DNA from: Phytoactinopolyspora halotolerans
GTDB lineage: Bacteria; Actinomycetota; Actinomycetes; Jiangellales; Jiangellaceae
Assembly: GCF_010550675.1 (NCBI RefSeq)
Contig: NZ_JAAGOA010000002.1
Span: 248,001-312,000, forward strand
Direction of reading: 5' to 3'
DNA length: 64,000 nt
This document shows positions 37,379 to 47,069 of this stretch, piece after piece. Under the pieces are notes generated by a model that ran no database searches, had not been told where the DNA came from, and saw only the letters and a list, made by a program, of their open reading frames with translations. Each line of letters opens with the position of its first letter. Within the stretch, counting starts at the first letter, position 1. The position numbers were made by a program, and so were the translations under genes.

Positions 37379-38520
37379 ATCGGTCCTCGTGCGCGCCGGG
37401 GCAGCTCGCCCCGGCGCGCGAGGGTGTCCAGGGCGACGGCGACCGCCAGCACCAGTCCGGTCGAGATCGACCGGATGGCGGACGACGCCCCGAGCAGGTC
37501 GAGACCGTTGGCGAGCGACCCGACGACGAGGCTGCCCAGCAGCGCCGACCAGACCGAACCGCGGCCGCCGAACAGGCTCGTGCCGCCGATGACGGCCGCC
37601 GTGATCGCGGTCAGCATGAGATCGGTACCGCCCGAGGACTGGTTGACCGCGAGGAGTCGGGACGCGGCGAGGATGCCGCCCGTGACGGCCAGCACCGAGG
37701 CCAGTGCGAACACCGCCATCCGGATACGGTCGACCGGGATGCCCGCGCGCCGGGCCGCACTCGCGTTGCTGCCGATCGCGACGGCGTGCCGGCCCAGCTT
37801 GGTGCGGCGGGTGACGATGTCGAAGACCGCGAGCACGGCCAGGAACAGCACGACGGCCAGCGGTGTACCGCGGTCGGCGTTGAACACGGCGACCGCGCCC
37901 AGGGCCGCGGCGGCGATCAGCCCGGGTCTCCACATCTCCCATGGCCGGCTCCGGTCCCCGCGCGCGACCTGGAGCACGATCGTCGCGAGCGCCGCGCCCG
38001 CCACGCCGATGGAGAGTATCCAGCCGAGCACGGGAGAGAGGAACGTGCCGGCGATCGCCGTCAGGCCGTCGTCCGTGACGTTCACGCTGCCGGTGTCGCC
38101 GAGCACCAAGAGCAGCGCCCCCTGCCAGGTCAGCAGACCGGCCAGCGTGACGACGAAGGACGGGATCCCGATCCTGGTCACCATCGCCGCGTGGATGAGG
38201 CCGACGACGGCCCCGGTGGCCAATCCGGTCGCGATCGCCAGTCCGGCGGGCCAGCCCTCCTTCATGACCAGCACGGCGGTGATCGACGCGCCCAGGCCGG
38301 AGACCGCGCCCACCGACAGGTCGATCTCGCCGATCAGCAACACCAGGACGACGCCGACGGCGATCGCGCCGACCGCCACGATCTGCAGCATCAGGTTGGT
38401 CAGGTTCACCGCGGAGAGGAACCGCGGATTGAGCGCGGTCATCACGATCCAGATGACCAGCAACGCGAACGGTGACGCCCAGCGCCCGAGGCTCACCGGC
38501 GACACGCGCGGCGCCCTCAC
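37318..38520 (-). CDS. Xylose/ribose-type ABC importer permease (XylH/RbsC-like)
   Basis: 400-residue permease of the BPD_transp_2 family with about ten helices (ILALLVIWIVMTALNPRFLS-like N-terminus, then GEIDLSVGAVSGLGASITAV, the hallmark of RbsC/XylH). GTG 38520 is chosen because it overlaps the binding-protein stop (GTGA). The reading frame runs 61 bp into the convergent permease gene, giving a basic tail (EPAMRPPMNQRPRTM). Last gene of the four-gene operon whose ATPase is the kinase fusion. Confidence 0.9.
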   Translation of the reverse strand: MRAPRVSPVSLGRWASPFALLVIWIVMTALNPRFLSAVNLTNLMLQIVAVGAIAVGVVLVLLIGEIDLSVGAVSGLGASITAVLVMKEGWPAGLAIATGLATGAVVGLIHAAMVTRIGIPSFVVTLAGLLTWQGALLLVLGDTGSVNVTDDGLTAIAGTFLSPVLGWILSIGVAGAALATIVLQVARGDRSRPWEMWRPGLIAAAALGAVAVFNADRGTPLAVVLFLAVLAVFDIVTRRTKLGRHAVAIGSNASAARRAGIPVDRIRMAVFALASVLAVTGGILAASRLLAVNQSSGGTDLMLTAITAAVIGGTSLFGGRGSVWSALLGSLVVGSLANGLDLLGASSAIRSISTGLVLAVAVALDTLARRGELPRRARGPIQVLREPAMRPPMNQRPRTM

Positions 38521-39650
38521 GGCGATGCTCCCATCACGCCCGCGTCGGTGCATTCCCGCTCCATGCCGGCGCAGATCTCCTCGACCGACCAGAACCCGTC
38601 CACGACGACGGTGGAGCCGATCGTCTCGCGGGTCACCGGAATCGGTTCGAGCAGCAGCGCCGGAACCTGCCCGTACCCGTTGTCGATATGGTCGGTGGCC
38701 ACACCCTCGGGCACCTCACCGGTGCGGGCCAGCGTGACGGCGACCTCCGCGGCGATGGTCGCCTGGGTGCGGACCGCCTTGTAGACGGTCATGTGCTGCT
38801 GTCCGGCGAGAATGCGGCGGATCGCGGCCAGCTCGGCGTCCTGGCCGGTGACGGGCGGCGGCGGGTCCAGCCCGGCGGTCGTCATGGCCGCGATCGCCCC
38901 GCCGGCCAGGCCGTCGTTCGCGGCGTACACGCCGACGACGCGGTCCCGGTCGAGCGTCGCGAGCGCGCGCTCCATCGCCTGCTGCGCCTGGTCCGGCGAC
39001 CAGTCCGGCACGTCGACCTCCGCCCCGACGGTGATGCCCGCGGCGTCCAGCACGGACGTCGCACCATCGCGGAACTGCGCGGCGTTGTGGTCGGTGGGGG
39101 AACCGTTCAACACGACGAAGACGTCGCCCTCGCGCGTGTCGCCGACCGCTTCCAGCAGGACCTGCGCCTGCAACGCTCCGACCCGTCGGTTGTCGAATGT
39201 GACGTGGAACGCCACCGGCGCGTCGAGGACCAGCCGGTCGTACGTGACCACGGGTACCCCGGCACTGGCGGCGTGCCGGACGATCACGGCGGCGGCCACC
39301 GAATCCACGGGATCGAGTACCAGCACGTCGGCGCCGTTGGTGATGGCGGCCTCGGCCTGGGCCTGCTGCCGGGCAGCGTCCTGGTTGGCGTTGCCGGTCA
39401 GGGTCTCGCAAGCTGGGCAGATCTCCTCGACGCGGTGCTCGAACGCCGGGCGATCCTGCGACTCGTACCGGGCCGTCTTGCTCTCCGGCAACAGCAGCGC
39501 GATGCGGGCGTCGTCGTCCGTGCCGTCGGAACCGACCGCCGCACAGGCCGGAGCGAGGCCGCACACCATGGTGAGCAGCGCGGCCACGACGACGGGCCGC
39601 AGCCGGGTGGCGCCGCGTCCGTTGGAGTCGTCCGGTCGCGCTCTGTTCAT
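38517..39650 (-). CDS. Xylose-type sugar-binding lipoprotein (periplasmic-binding-protein-like fold)
   Basis: 377-residue binding protein of the LacI/XylF type. The signal peptide has APACA as lipobox-like end; the mature part starts RIALLLPESKTARYESQDRPAFEHR, followed by NANQDAARQQAQAEAAI and VLDPVDSVAAA, characteristic of XylF homologues. Hinge and sugar-contact regions (YAANDGLAGGAIAAM, TGQDAELAAIRRILAGQQ) are intact. It overlaps the response-regulator gene and the permease gene by 4 bp each. Confidence 0.9.
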   Translation of the reverse strand: MNRARPDDSNGRGATRLRPVVVAALLTMVCGLAPACAAVGSDGTDDDARIALLLPESKTARYESQDRPAFEHRVEEICPACETLTGNANQDAARQQAQAEAAITNGADVLVLDPVDSVAAAVIVRHAASAGVPVVTYDRLVLDAPVAFHVTFDNRRVGALQAQVLLEAVGDTREGDVFVVLNGSPTDHNAAQFRDGATSVLDAAGITVGAEVDVPDWSPDQAQQAMERALATLDRDRVVGVYAANDGLAGGAIAAMTTAGLDPPPPVTGQDAELAAIRRILAGQQHMTVYKAVRTQATIAAEVAVTLARTGEVPEGVATDHIDNGYGQVPALLLEPIPVTRETIGSTVVVDGFWSVEEICAGMERECTDAGVMGASP

Positions 39651-40351
39651 GTCGCGTCCGCGGTGAATCGGTAGCCGGCTCGTGGCTCGGTCACGATCAG
39701 CTCGGTCGAGTCCTTACCCTCGAGCTTGGCCCGCAGCCGGGCCACGTACACCCGTGTGTACTCGGTCTGTGTCTCGTAACCCGGCCCCCATACCCGGCGC
39801 AGCAGGGTGGAGTGGGACACGAGCTTCCCGGGCCGGATGGCCAGTTCCCGGAGGAGCGCGTATTCCGTCGGGGTCAGGTGTATGCGCCGTCCGGCCTTGG
39901 TGACGGACTCGGCGTCGAGGTCGATCCGGACATCGCCGGCCGTGATCACGGACGTCGCCTCGGCGTGCTGAGGTTTCGCTGGACGCGAACGACGCAATGT
40001 GGCGTGGATACGGGCGAGCAACTCCTCGATCCCGAACGGCTTCGTCAGATAGTCGTCCGCGCCGAGGTTGAGCGCGCGGATCTTGTCGGTCTCCCCGCGC
40101 CGGGCCGACAGCACGATGATGCCGACGTCCGAGCGCTCCCGCACCGTTTTGCACAGCTCGAAGCCGTCGACGCCGGGCAGCATGAGGTCGAGGAGGACGA
40201 TGTCCGGATCGGCCTCCTCGAGCTGATCCAGTACTCCGGTACCGTCGAGCGACACGAGCACGCGATGCCCCCGTGCCAGCAGGTTGGAGCGGAGCAGGTC
40301 GACGATGTTCCGATCGTCCTCGACGATCAGCACGGCCGTCCGGTCATCCAC
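39647..40351 (-). CDS. OmpR/KdpE-type response regulator
   Basis: 234-residue regulator. The receiver domain has VEDD, the phospho-acceptor Asp in IVLLDLMLPG (near residue 54), LSA and the Lys of LTKPFG. The C-terminal winged helix (about 135-230) ends RVYVARLRAKLE and EPRAGYRFTADAT. GTG 40351 overlaps the kinase stop by 8 bp. Its own kinase is the adjacent fusion protein, and it probably regulates this operon. Confidence 0.9.
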   Translation of the reverse strand: MDDRTAVLIVEDDRNIVDLLRSNLLARGHRVLVSLDGTGVLDQLEEADPDIVLLDLMLPGVDGFELCKTVRERSDVGIIVLSARRGETDKIRALNLGADDYLTKPFGIEELLARIHATLRRSRPAKPQHAEATSVITAGDVRIDLDAESVTKAGRRIHLTPTEYALLRELAIRPGKLVSHSTLLRRVWGPGYETQTEYTRVYVARLRAKLEGKDSTELIVTEPRAGYRFTADAT

Positions 40352-42797
40352 CTGCCTGCCACCCTGCTGGGTCGGAGGTCTCCAACTGTTCAGCATGTCC
40401 CATTTCGTCCTCTTCCTTGCGGGGTTCGACGGGTAGCGTGATCCGGAAGGTCGTGGGAACCCCCGGCAGAAGCTCGCAGGCGCCGCCGTGTGCCTCGGCG
40501 ATGCCCCGGGCGATCGCGAGGCCGAGTCCGGCTCCGCTCCCGCCGTCGCCGCGGACGCGCGGCTCGAAGATGTGCTCGGCGATCTCCGGCGGGATGCCCG
40601 GGCCGTCGTCGCTGACCAGGATCTCGACACTCTCACGGGTCGCCGTCGGACGCGCGACCACCCGGACCGCGCCGTCGGCGGGACCGTGCCGGACAGCATT
40701 CTCCAACAGATTGACGAACACCTGCTCCAGCCGGTCGTGGTCGGCCCAGATCGGCTCCAGCCGGACATCGATCTCCAGCTGGATCGCCTGATGTCTGGGC
40801 ACGCAGCTGCGCGCCGCGGCCAGCAGCGGGCGCAGGTCGGTCCAGTCGGGACGCAGCCGCAGCACGCCGGACTCGATCGCGGACGAGTCGAGCAGGTCGC
40901 TGACCAGACGTTCCATCCGCGCCGACTCGGTCGAGATGGCAGCCAGGAATCGATCCACCGAGTCGGCGTCCCAGGTGAGATCCGGCTGCTGAAGTGTGGA
41001 CGCGTACCCGTGGATGGCGGTCAGTGGCGTACGCAGCTCGTGGCTGAGCTGCTGCAGAAGGTCGCGCTGCAGCGCCTGCGAACGGCGCGCGGCCGACGCA
41101 TCGCGCCGCGCCCGCTCCAGGCCTTCCCGTTCCAGCGCCAGTGCCAGCGACCGGCGCGCGTCGTCCAGCAGCTCCAGAGCGTCGCGACTCGGTTCGCCGG
41201 GGTCGAGCCATCGGCTGGCCAAGACGCCTCGCCCTTCCGGCAGCGGCAGCCCGGCGACGGCGAGGCCGCGGGCCAAGCGTGCGGGTGAACCGACCGTGGG
41301 CGGCGCGGCCTCGGCCGCCTCGCGCACGTCCTGTCCGTCCGTGCCGTCCAGGTCCACCGCGACCCAGCGGCGGCCGGTGCCGTCCTGCGTCGCCGCGGAC
41401 TCCGGGAGCAGCATGCCCACCGCTCGCGCATTGAGTCCCCGGCACAGCGCCAGCAGCGCCGCGGACAGACCGCCGTCGACACGGTCCGGTCCGGCCAGGG
41501 TCTCCAGCATGGCGCGCAACGACTCCAGCACGCCGTTCCGGCGGCGGACCTCGTCCAGCAGGCGCTCGCGTTCGATGGCCGTGGCGGCATGGCCCGCATA
41601 CAGCGACACGAGCTCGATCCGGTCTTGGTCGAGCTGCCCGGCGGACTCGCTGAACGCGGTGATCGCGCCCAGTACACCCTCGCTGCCCACGATCGGAGCG
41701 GACCAGGTACTGCGCACGCCCACGGCGGAGGCCGTCTCCAGGTATCCGGACCAGGCCGGGTCGTCACGGCTGTCGTCGGCGACGACGAACTCGCCGTATT
41801 GCACCGCGGTGCCGGCAGGACCTCCGGCGGTGCCTACCGGAAGCTCGTCGGTGACGGCCATCAGCCTGGGCGGCAGCCCGACCGCCGCGGTCCTACGCAA
41901 CACGGGTCCGCCGGGACGCGTCTCGATCAGGTGGATACAGAGCATGTCCTGGTCCAAGGCGGCGGCGGTGGCCGACATGACGATCGGAAGCGATGCGCCC
42001 GGATCGGCCGACGAGAGCTGCTCGACAAGGCTCTTCAGCCGGTTCAGCTGACGGCGCGCCATCGACTCGGTCTCGATGCCGGACATGAGCGCGGTCACGT
42101 CGTCGGCGTGTACCTCAAGCGGTGAGACGTTCGCCACGAGCGTGCCGTGCCGCAGCACCAGGATCCGGTCGGCCAACGCGAAAACCTCGTCGAGGTCATG
42201 GCTGACCAGCAGGATCGCGCGTCCGTCGTCGCGCATCTCGCGTAACAGGCGTAGGACGCCGGTCCGCTGGATGACGCTCAGCGACGCGGTGGGCTCGTCC
42301 AGCACCAAGATGTCGGCGTCCGTGGTGAGCGCCCGGGCCAGCGCCACCTCCTGCCGCTCGCCGCGGGAGAGAGAGTCGACGCGGGCCCGAAGGTCACTGA
42401 GGCGCGAGCCGAACCTCTCGAAGGTGCTGCGCGCTTCGTCGCTCATCTGCGTTTCGGCCAGCAGGCCACGGCCGCGCTCGCGGCCCAGGAAGACGTTGGC
42501 CACGACGTCGAGGTCCTCACACAGCCCGAGGTCCTGCCAGACCACCGCCACGGCACCGCCGCGCGGGGCGACCTCGACGTGGCCGGCGTCGATCTCCGTA
42601 TCGCCGGCGATGCAGGCGACGAGGGTCGACTTACCGGCGCCGTTCTCGCCGATCACCCCGACGATCTCGCCACCGTGCACGGACAGGGTCACATCGTCGA
42701 GAGCGCGCAGCCTCCCGTAGCGCTTGCTGAGGTTGCGCACGTGCAGCGCCACTGCCGCTCCGCTGCGCCCGGCCTCCGTCTCGGCCACCTGGAACAT
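40344..42797 (-). CDS. ABC ATPase - GAF - histidine kinase fusion protein
   Basis: 817-residue cytoplasmic protein, first gene of the operon. Residues about 18-240 are a single sugar-type ABC ATPase: Walker A GENGAGKS (50-57), Q-loop Q88, signature LSRGERQ (143-149), Walker B ILVLDEPT (163-170), switch His 200. Residues about 250-411 are a GAF domain and about 425-556 a second GAF-like region, then a coiled segment. HisKA has the phospho-acceptor His 586 in SHELRTPL; the ATPase domain has N700, DDGPG (730-734) and GAGLGL (755-760). No membrane helices. All catalytic residues of both machines look intact. No other ATPase is encoded for the importer, so this one should energise it. Confidence 0.93.
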   Translation of the reverse strand: MFQVAETEAGRSGAAVALHVRNLSKRYGRLRALDDVTLSVHGGEIVGVIGENGAGKSTLVACIAGDTEIDAGHVEVAPRGGAVAVVWQDLGLCEDLDVVANVFLGRERGRGLLAETQMSDEARSTFERFGSRLSDLRARVDSLSRGERQEVALARALTTDADILVLDEPTASLSVIQRTGVLRLLREMRDDGRAILLVSHDLDEVFALADRILVLRHGTLVANVSPLEVHADDVTALMSGIETESMARRQLNRLKSLVEQLSSADPGASLPIVMSATAAALDQDMLCIHLIETRPGGPVLRRTAAVGLPPRLMAVTDELPVGTAGGPAGTAVQYGEFVVADDSRDDPAWSGYLETASAVGVRSTWSAPIVGSEGVLGAITAFSESAGQLDQDRIELVSLYAGHAATAIERERLLDEVRRRNGVLESLRAMLETLAGPDRVDGGLSAALLALCRGLNARAVGMLLPESAATQDGTGRRWVAVDLDGTDGQDVREAAEAAPPTVGSPARLARGLAVAGLPLPEGRGVLASRWLDPGEPSRDALELLDDARRSLALALEREGLERARRDASAARRSQALQRDLLQQLSHELRTPLTAIHGYASTLQQPDLTWDADSVDRFLAAISTESARMERLVSDLLDSSAIESGVLRLRPDWTDLRPLLAAARSCVPRHQAIQLEIDVRLEPIWADHDRLEQVFVNLLENAVRHGPADGAVRVVARPTATRESVEILVSDDGPGIPPEIAEHIFEPRVRGDGGSGAGLGLAIARGIAEAHGGACELLPGVPTTFRITLPVEPRKEEDEMGHAEQLETSDPAGWQAGG

Positions 42798-42888
42798 GCT
42801 ACCGGCACGTCACCGTCCGCTCGGCCGCGACGACGCGCGGGTGGGGGCGCTCGACCGTCGGCGGACGGAGGTTAATAGAATCCACGGG

Positions 42889-43179
42889 GTGATTTTCAAG
42901 CGTGTCGGCGAGGGACGTCCGTACCCGGACCACGACACCACCTTGCGCGAATGGGCTGAGCTGTCGCCTCGGCTGCTTCGGCTGGACGAGCTGGTCACCG
43001 TCAAGCGCACGCTCGACCTGGAGACACTGCTGGCGAAGGACTCCACGTTCTTCGGCGACCTCTTCCCCCATGTGGTCGAGTGGGAGGGTGAGTTCTACCT
43101 GGAGGACGGACTGCACCGGGCGCTGCGCGCGGCGCTGCAACAGCGTCCCGTCATCCACGCGCGCGTACTCGAGCTCTGA
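42889..43179 (+). CDS. Conserved small protein of unknown function
   Basis: 96 residues starting at GTG 42889. It contains KRVGEGRPYPDH, a basic/acidic middle (VTVKRTLDLETLLA) and GDLFPHVVEWEGEFYLEDG, followed by HRALRAALQQRPVIHARVL. The pattern is familiar from actinobacterial genomes, where it is sometimes labelled antitoxin-like, but no toxin partner is adjacent here. It is divergent from the kinase-fusion operon and upstream of a LytR_C protein gene. Confidence 0.7.
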   Translation: MIFKRVGEGRPYPDHDTTLREWAELSPRLLRLDELVTVKRTLDLETLLAKDSTFFGDLFPHVVEWEGEFYLEDGLHRALRAALQQRPVIHARVLEL

Positions 43180-43376
43180 CAAGCCCGCCGGACCCGCGCG
43201 TTCGGCGGGGTGTGCGGCGGCCTGTTCTGGGTAGACACGCCCGTCAGACCTCCGCCGCGCAGATCAACCGCGATCCGAGCTAGGCTTCATGGCCGGAACA
43301 CGCTTGCCAAGGTAGAGCTGCCACGGGCGCGGGCTGGGAGCTCCTGCGCGAGCAGGAGAGTTGACGTGGAGGAGCC

Positions 43377-43934
43377 ATGGAGCCGGGAGATCCGACGGAT
43401 CGCTACGAGCTGACCGACGCCGAGGACGACTACCGGCCGAGGCACACGTGGCGCCATGTCCGCACCGCGGTGACGCTGCTCGTTCTGGTGGCGTTCGTGG
43501 TCGGTGCCGCCTGGTACAGCTGGAACAACGTCATGGAACCGACCGACGCCGACGACGCGGGCGACACGGTCGCGACCTGCCCGACGATGGCGCCGACGGA
43601 TGCTCCTCCGCCGGAGGAGATCGAGGTGAACGTCTACAACGCGACCGATCGCGGTGGTCTGGCCCGCGACGTAGCGGGCACGCTGCGGGATCGAGGATTC
43701 GCCGTGCTGGACGTCGCCAACGATCCGCTGGACAAGACCGTCGAAGAGACCGCGGAGATCAGATTGCATCCGGACAGCGAGGCGGCGGCGAGCCTGTTGG
43801 CGTCGATGGTGCCGGACGCGGTCCTGGTGCGGGAGGAGCGAGACTCCCAGGCGGTGGACCTGGTGCTGGGGGAAGCGTTCGACGAGCTCGCGGCGATGCC
43901 AGGACCCGACGCGACCGACGCGGCCTGCCCGTGA
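43377..43934 (+). CDS. LytR C-terminal (LytR_C) domain membrane protein
   Basis: 185 residues. A cytoplasmic acidic N-terminus and one transmembrane helix (about 37-58) are followed by an extracellular LytR_C domain starting EIEVNVYNATDRGGLARDVAGTLRDRGF. Members are envelope proteins related to VirR and to the tail of some LCP proteins. GGAGGAG lies just before ATG 43377. It ends directly against the stop of the convergent antiporter gene. Confidence 0.88.
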   Translation: MEPGDPTDRYELTDAEDDYRPRHTWRHVRTAVTLLVLVAFVVGAAWYSWNNVMEPTDADDAGDTVATCPTMAPTDAPPPEEIEVNVYNATDRGGLARDVAGTLRDRGFAVLDVANDPLDKTVEETAEIRLHPDSEAAASLLASMVPDAVLVREERDSQAVDLVLGEAFDELAAMPGPDATDAACP

Positions 43935-45428
43935 TCAGCGGCCGTCCTCGCCGAACCAACCGGCGAGCCGGCCACGCCTCCCGACCGCCCGGAGCCGTCG
44001 TTCGGTGGCGGCCCGCAGCGCGCGCGGAGCCACGACGAGGATCTCGTCACCGCATCGCAACGTGGTGCGATCGTCCGGTACCGAAGGCCGTGCGTCCCGG
44101 ACCATCAGCGGGACGGTGACACCTTCGGGCAGTCTGAGCTCGCTGATTGTGACGCCGTGCAGCCGTGACTCGGGCGGGATCCGCACCTGGATCAGATCGG
44201 CTTCCACGCGTTCGAGGGGAGCGGATTCCAGTTCCGCGTCTTGCGCCTGCACACCCGGCGCGACGCCGAGCCGATCGGCCAGCCACGGCAACGCCGGAGC
44301 CTGCAGCAGGGTGAACAGCACCGCGACGATGAACACGACGGCGAACAGCCAATCCGCGTCCTCGACGTCCTCCGCCAGCGGAATGGTGGCCAGGACGACC
44401 GGGATCGCGCCGCGCAACCCGGCCAGCGACAGGAAGGTCTGCTCACGCAACCGCAGCTTGAACGGCAACGTCGACACCCATACGGCGATCGGCCGCGCGA
44501 CGAACGTGAGGACGGCGCCGGATGCCAGCGCCGCCAGGAACGCCCCGGGCATCTGAGACGGGGAGGAGAGCAGGCCCAGCATGACGAACAGGCCGATCTG
44601 CGACACCCAGGCCAGTCCTTCGGCGAACGAGCGGGTGGCCGCGCGGTGCGGGAGCCGTGCGTTGCCGAGCACCAACGCACACACGTAGACCGCGGCGAAT
44701 CCACTGGCCTGTGCGAAGGCGCCGCCGGAGTAGGCTAGGACGGCGAGAGTCATGATCATCAGCGGATACAAGCCCGGTGCCGGCAGTGCGATCCGGCGCA
44801 ACATCATCGAGCCCAGCTGCCCGATCGCGAGCCCGATGCCGGCACCGGCGAGCAGCTGGTAGAGCACCATCAGCGCGACCACCACCGGGTGTCCCTCGGT
44901 GGCTTGGTCGGTGCTGATCAGGACGACCAGGACGATGGTGGGGGCGTCGTTCAACCCGGACTCCGCCTCCAGCGTGCTGGACATCCGCTTGGTCAACGGC
45001 ATCCGACGCAAGGTGGAGAACACGGCGGCCGCGTCCGTCGGCGCGAACACCGCACCCAGCAGGATGGCGAGCGTCCAGTCGAGTCCGAACACGTAGTGCC
45101 CGAGCAGGGCCACGACCGCGGTGCTGATGCCGACACCGACGGTGGCGAGGGCCACCCCCGCTCCCAGCGCCGGGCGCACATCGTCCCAGCGTGTGGTCAG
45201 CCCGCCCTCGGCCAGGATGACGATCAGGGCCGCATACGCGAGTGACTGCGCGACGTTCGGATCGTCGAACTGGATGCCCAGTCCGGATTCGCCCAGGGCA
45301 ACCCCGATGAGCAGGTACAACACCAGGGACGGCAAGCCGAAACGGACACTGGCGCGGACGGCGAGCACGGCGGCGATCAGGACCAGAGCACCGGCCAGCA
45401 AGAACACGTTGAGCGATGGGACGTCCAC
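43935..45428 (-). CDS. Cation/proton antiporter of the CPA1 NhaP2/CvrA type
   Basis: 497 residues. About twelve hydrophobic helices include the ion-binding region FAPTDAAAVFSTLRR and EAESGLNDAPTIVLV, typical of NhaP/CvrA potassium or sodium/proton antiporters. A cytoplasmic TrkA-C-like regulatory domain (about 400-480; RIPPESRLHGVTISELRLPEG) follows. It exchanges K+ or Na+ for H+; specificity cannot be decided. Confidence 0.9.
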   Translation of the reverse strand: MDVPSLNVFLLAGALVLIAAVLAVRASVRFGLPSLVLYLLIGVALGESGLGIQFDDPNVAQSLAYAALIVILAEGGLTTRWDDVRPALGAGVALATVGVGISTAVVALLGHYVFGLDWTLAILLGAVFAPTDAAAVFSTLRRMPLTKRMSSTLEAESGLNDAPTIVLVVLISTDQATEGHPVVVALMVLYQLLAGAGIGLAIGQLGSMMLRRIALPAPGLYPLMIMTLAVLAYSGGAFAQASGFAAVYVCALVLGNARLPHRAATRSFAEGLAWVSQIGLFVMLGLLSSPSQMPGAFLAALASGAVLTFVARPIAVWVSTLPFKLRLREQTFLSLAGLRGAIPVVLATIPLAEDVEDADWLFAVVFIVAVLFTLLQAPALPWLADRLGVAPGVQAQDAELESAPLERVEADLIQVRIPPESRLHGVTISELRLPEGVTVPLMVRDARPSVPDDRTTLRCGDEILVVAPRALRAATERRLRAVGRRGRLAGWFGEDGR

Positions 45429-45517
45429 GCGTGTCCTTTCTTCCCCGTCTGCTTAGGGTGCCACGATTTCCGGCTGGGACGCCGCAACGACGCAACTCGG
45501 ACACCGCACAGATACGA

Positions 45518-45553
45518 CGAGCCCGTCCCGGTGGTGTCATCGGAACGGGCTCG
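45518..45553. terminator. Hairpin between antiporter and tRNA-Ser
   Basis: 9-bp perfect stem CGAGCCCGT/ACGGGCTCG (45518-45526 with 45545-45553) with an 18-nt loop. It lies downstream of tRNA-Ser on the minus strand, upstream of the antiporter start. Confidence 0.5.
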
Positions 45554-45601
45554 ACGCATGACGAGTCGTGAGGGCCATTCCTCACCACTCGGCTGAAGCG
45601 A

Positions 45602-45631
45602 CGGGCCGTGTCGGAAGATGCACACGGCCCG
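45602..45631 (-). terminator. Terminator of tRNA-Ser (CGA)
   Basis: Perfect 10-bp stem CGGGCCGTGT/ACACGGCCCG (45602-45611 with 45622-45631), 10-nt loop, 11 nt past the tRNA 3' end. Confidence 0.75.
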
Positions 45632-45642
45632 CTCTTCTCGGG

Positions 45643-45729
45643 CGGTAGCGGTGGGATTTGAACCCACGGAGGAGTTGCCCCCTCACACGCTTTCGAGGCG
45701 TGCTCCTTAGGCCGCTCGGACACGCTACC
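45643..45729 (-). tRNA. tRNA-Ser (CGA)
   Basis: 87-nt class II tRNA on the minus strand. Acceptor GGTAGCG/CGCTACC, discriminator G, anticodon stem CACGC/GCGTG with loop CTCGAAA giving anticodon CGA, extended variable arm, T-arm GTGGGTTCAAATCCCAC. Confidence 0.95.
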
Positions 45730-45795
45730 GTCGTCGAGGGTACCCGAGACGTCCCGCGCACACGAAATCGGATCGGGGCACCGGGTTGGAGGTTC

Positions 45796-46290
<495 letters not shown>

Positions 46291-46361
46291 CTAGAGAGCA
46301 GTGAAACCGCTCACGATGCCGCACGAGGCGCGCTCGAGGGCATACATGGCATGCTGTCCGC

Positions 46362-47003
46362 ATGCGCCTGCTCGACGTCCATCACCCACTCGTCGCCCAC
46401 AAGCTGGCCGTGCTCCGCGACCGGAGCACCAATTCGGCGACCTTCCGCCTGCTGACCGATGAACTGGTGACACTGCTGGCCTACGAGGCCACCAGGGATG
46501 CGCGGGTGGCCGAGATCGTGGTCGAGACCCCGGTGGCCCCGGCGCGTGGTGTGAAACTGTCGTCGCCGAAACCGATCGTGGTGCCGATCCTGCGCGCCGG
46601 CCTGGGCATGCTGGACGGGATGACGCGGCTGTTGCCCACGGCCGAGGTCGGTTTTCTCGGCATGATCCGGGACGAGCAGACCTTGCAGGCCACGACGTAC
46701 GCCAACCGGCTTCCGGAGGACCTGACCGGCCGCCAGTGCTACTTGCTGGATCCGATGCTGGCTACCGGCGGCACGTTGGCGGCCTCGATCAGCTATCTGG
46801 CGGAGAAGGGCGCCGACCACATCACGGCGGTGTGCCTGCTGGCGGCGCCGGAAGGCCTGGAACGGGTGGAACGGGAGACGGCGGAGCTGCAGATCCCGGT
46901 CACCATCGTGACCGCGGCCGTGGACGAGCGGCTGAATGACAAGGGTTACATCGTGCCCGGGCTGGGCGACGCCGGCGACCGACTCTACGGCCTCGCCGAC
47001 TGA
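46362..47003 (+). CDS. upp: Uracil phosphoribosyltransferase
   Basis: 213 residues, full length. The PRPP loop is [12 protein letters not shown] (near residue 130), preceded by [13 protein letters not shown]; the uracil-binding end is [16 protein letters not shown]. It salvages uracil to UMP. Only a short leader with no obvious ribosome site precedes ATG 46362, so translation may be leaderless. Confidence 0.96.
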   Translation: MRLLDVHHPLVAHKLAVLRDRSTNSATFRLLTDELVTLLAYEATRDARVAEIVVETPVAPARGVKLSSPKPIVVPILRAGLGMLDGMTRLLPTAEVGFLGMIRDEQTLQATTYANRLPEDLTGRQCYLLDPMLATGGTLAASISYLAEKGADHITAVCLLAAPEGLERVERETAELQIPVTIVTAAVDERLNDKGYIVPGLGDAGDRLYGLAD

Positions 47004-47069
47004 AGAGGACACCGGCCGCTTCGCGGACGTCAGGTCCCTCCGGCCTGGCGCATGGTCGACGGACCGTCT

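Noticed and set aside
36757-38475. Long plus-strand open frame (over 500 codons) through the permease region
   Set aside because: Antisense shadow of GC-rich permease genes, with Arg/Gly/Asp-rich composition and no domain.
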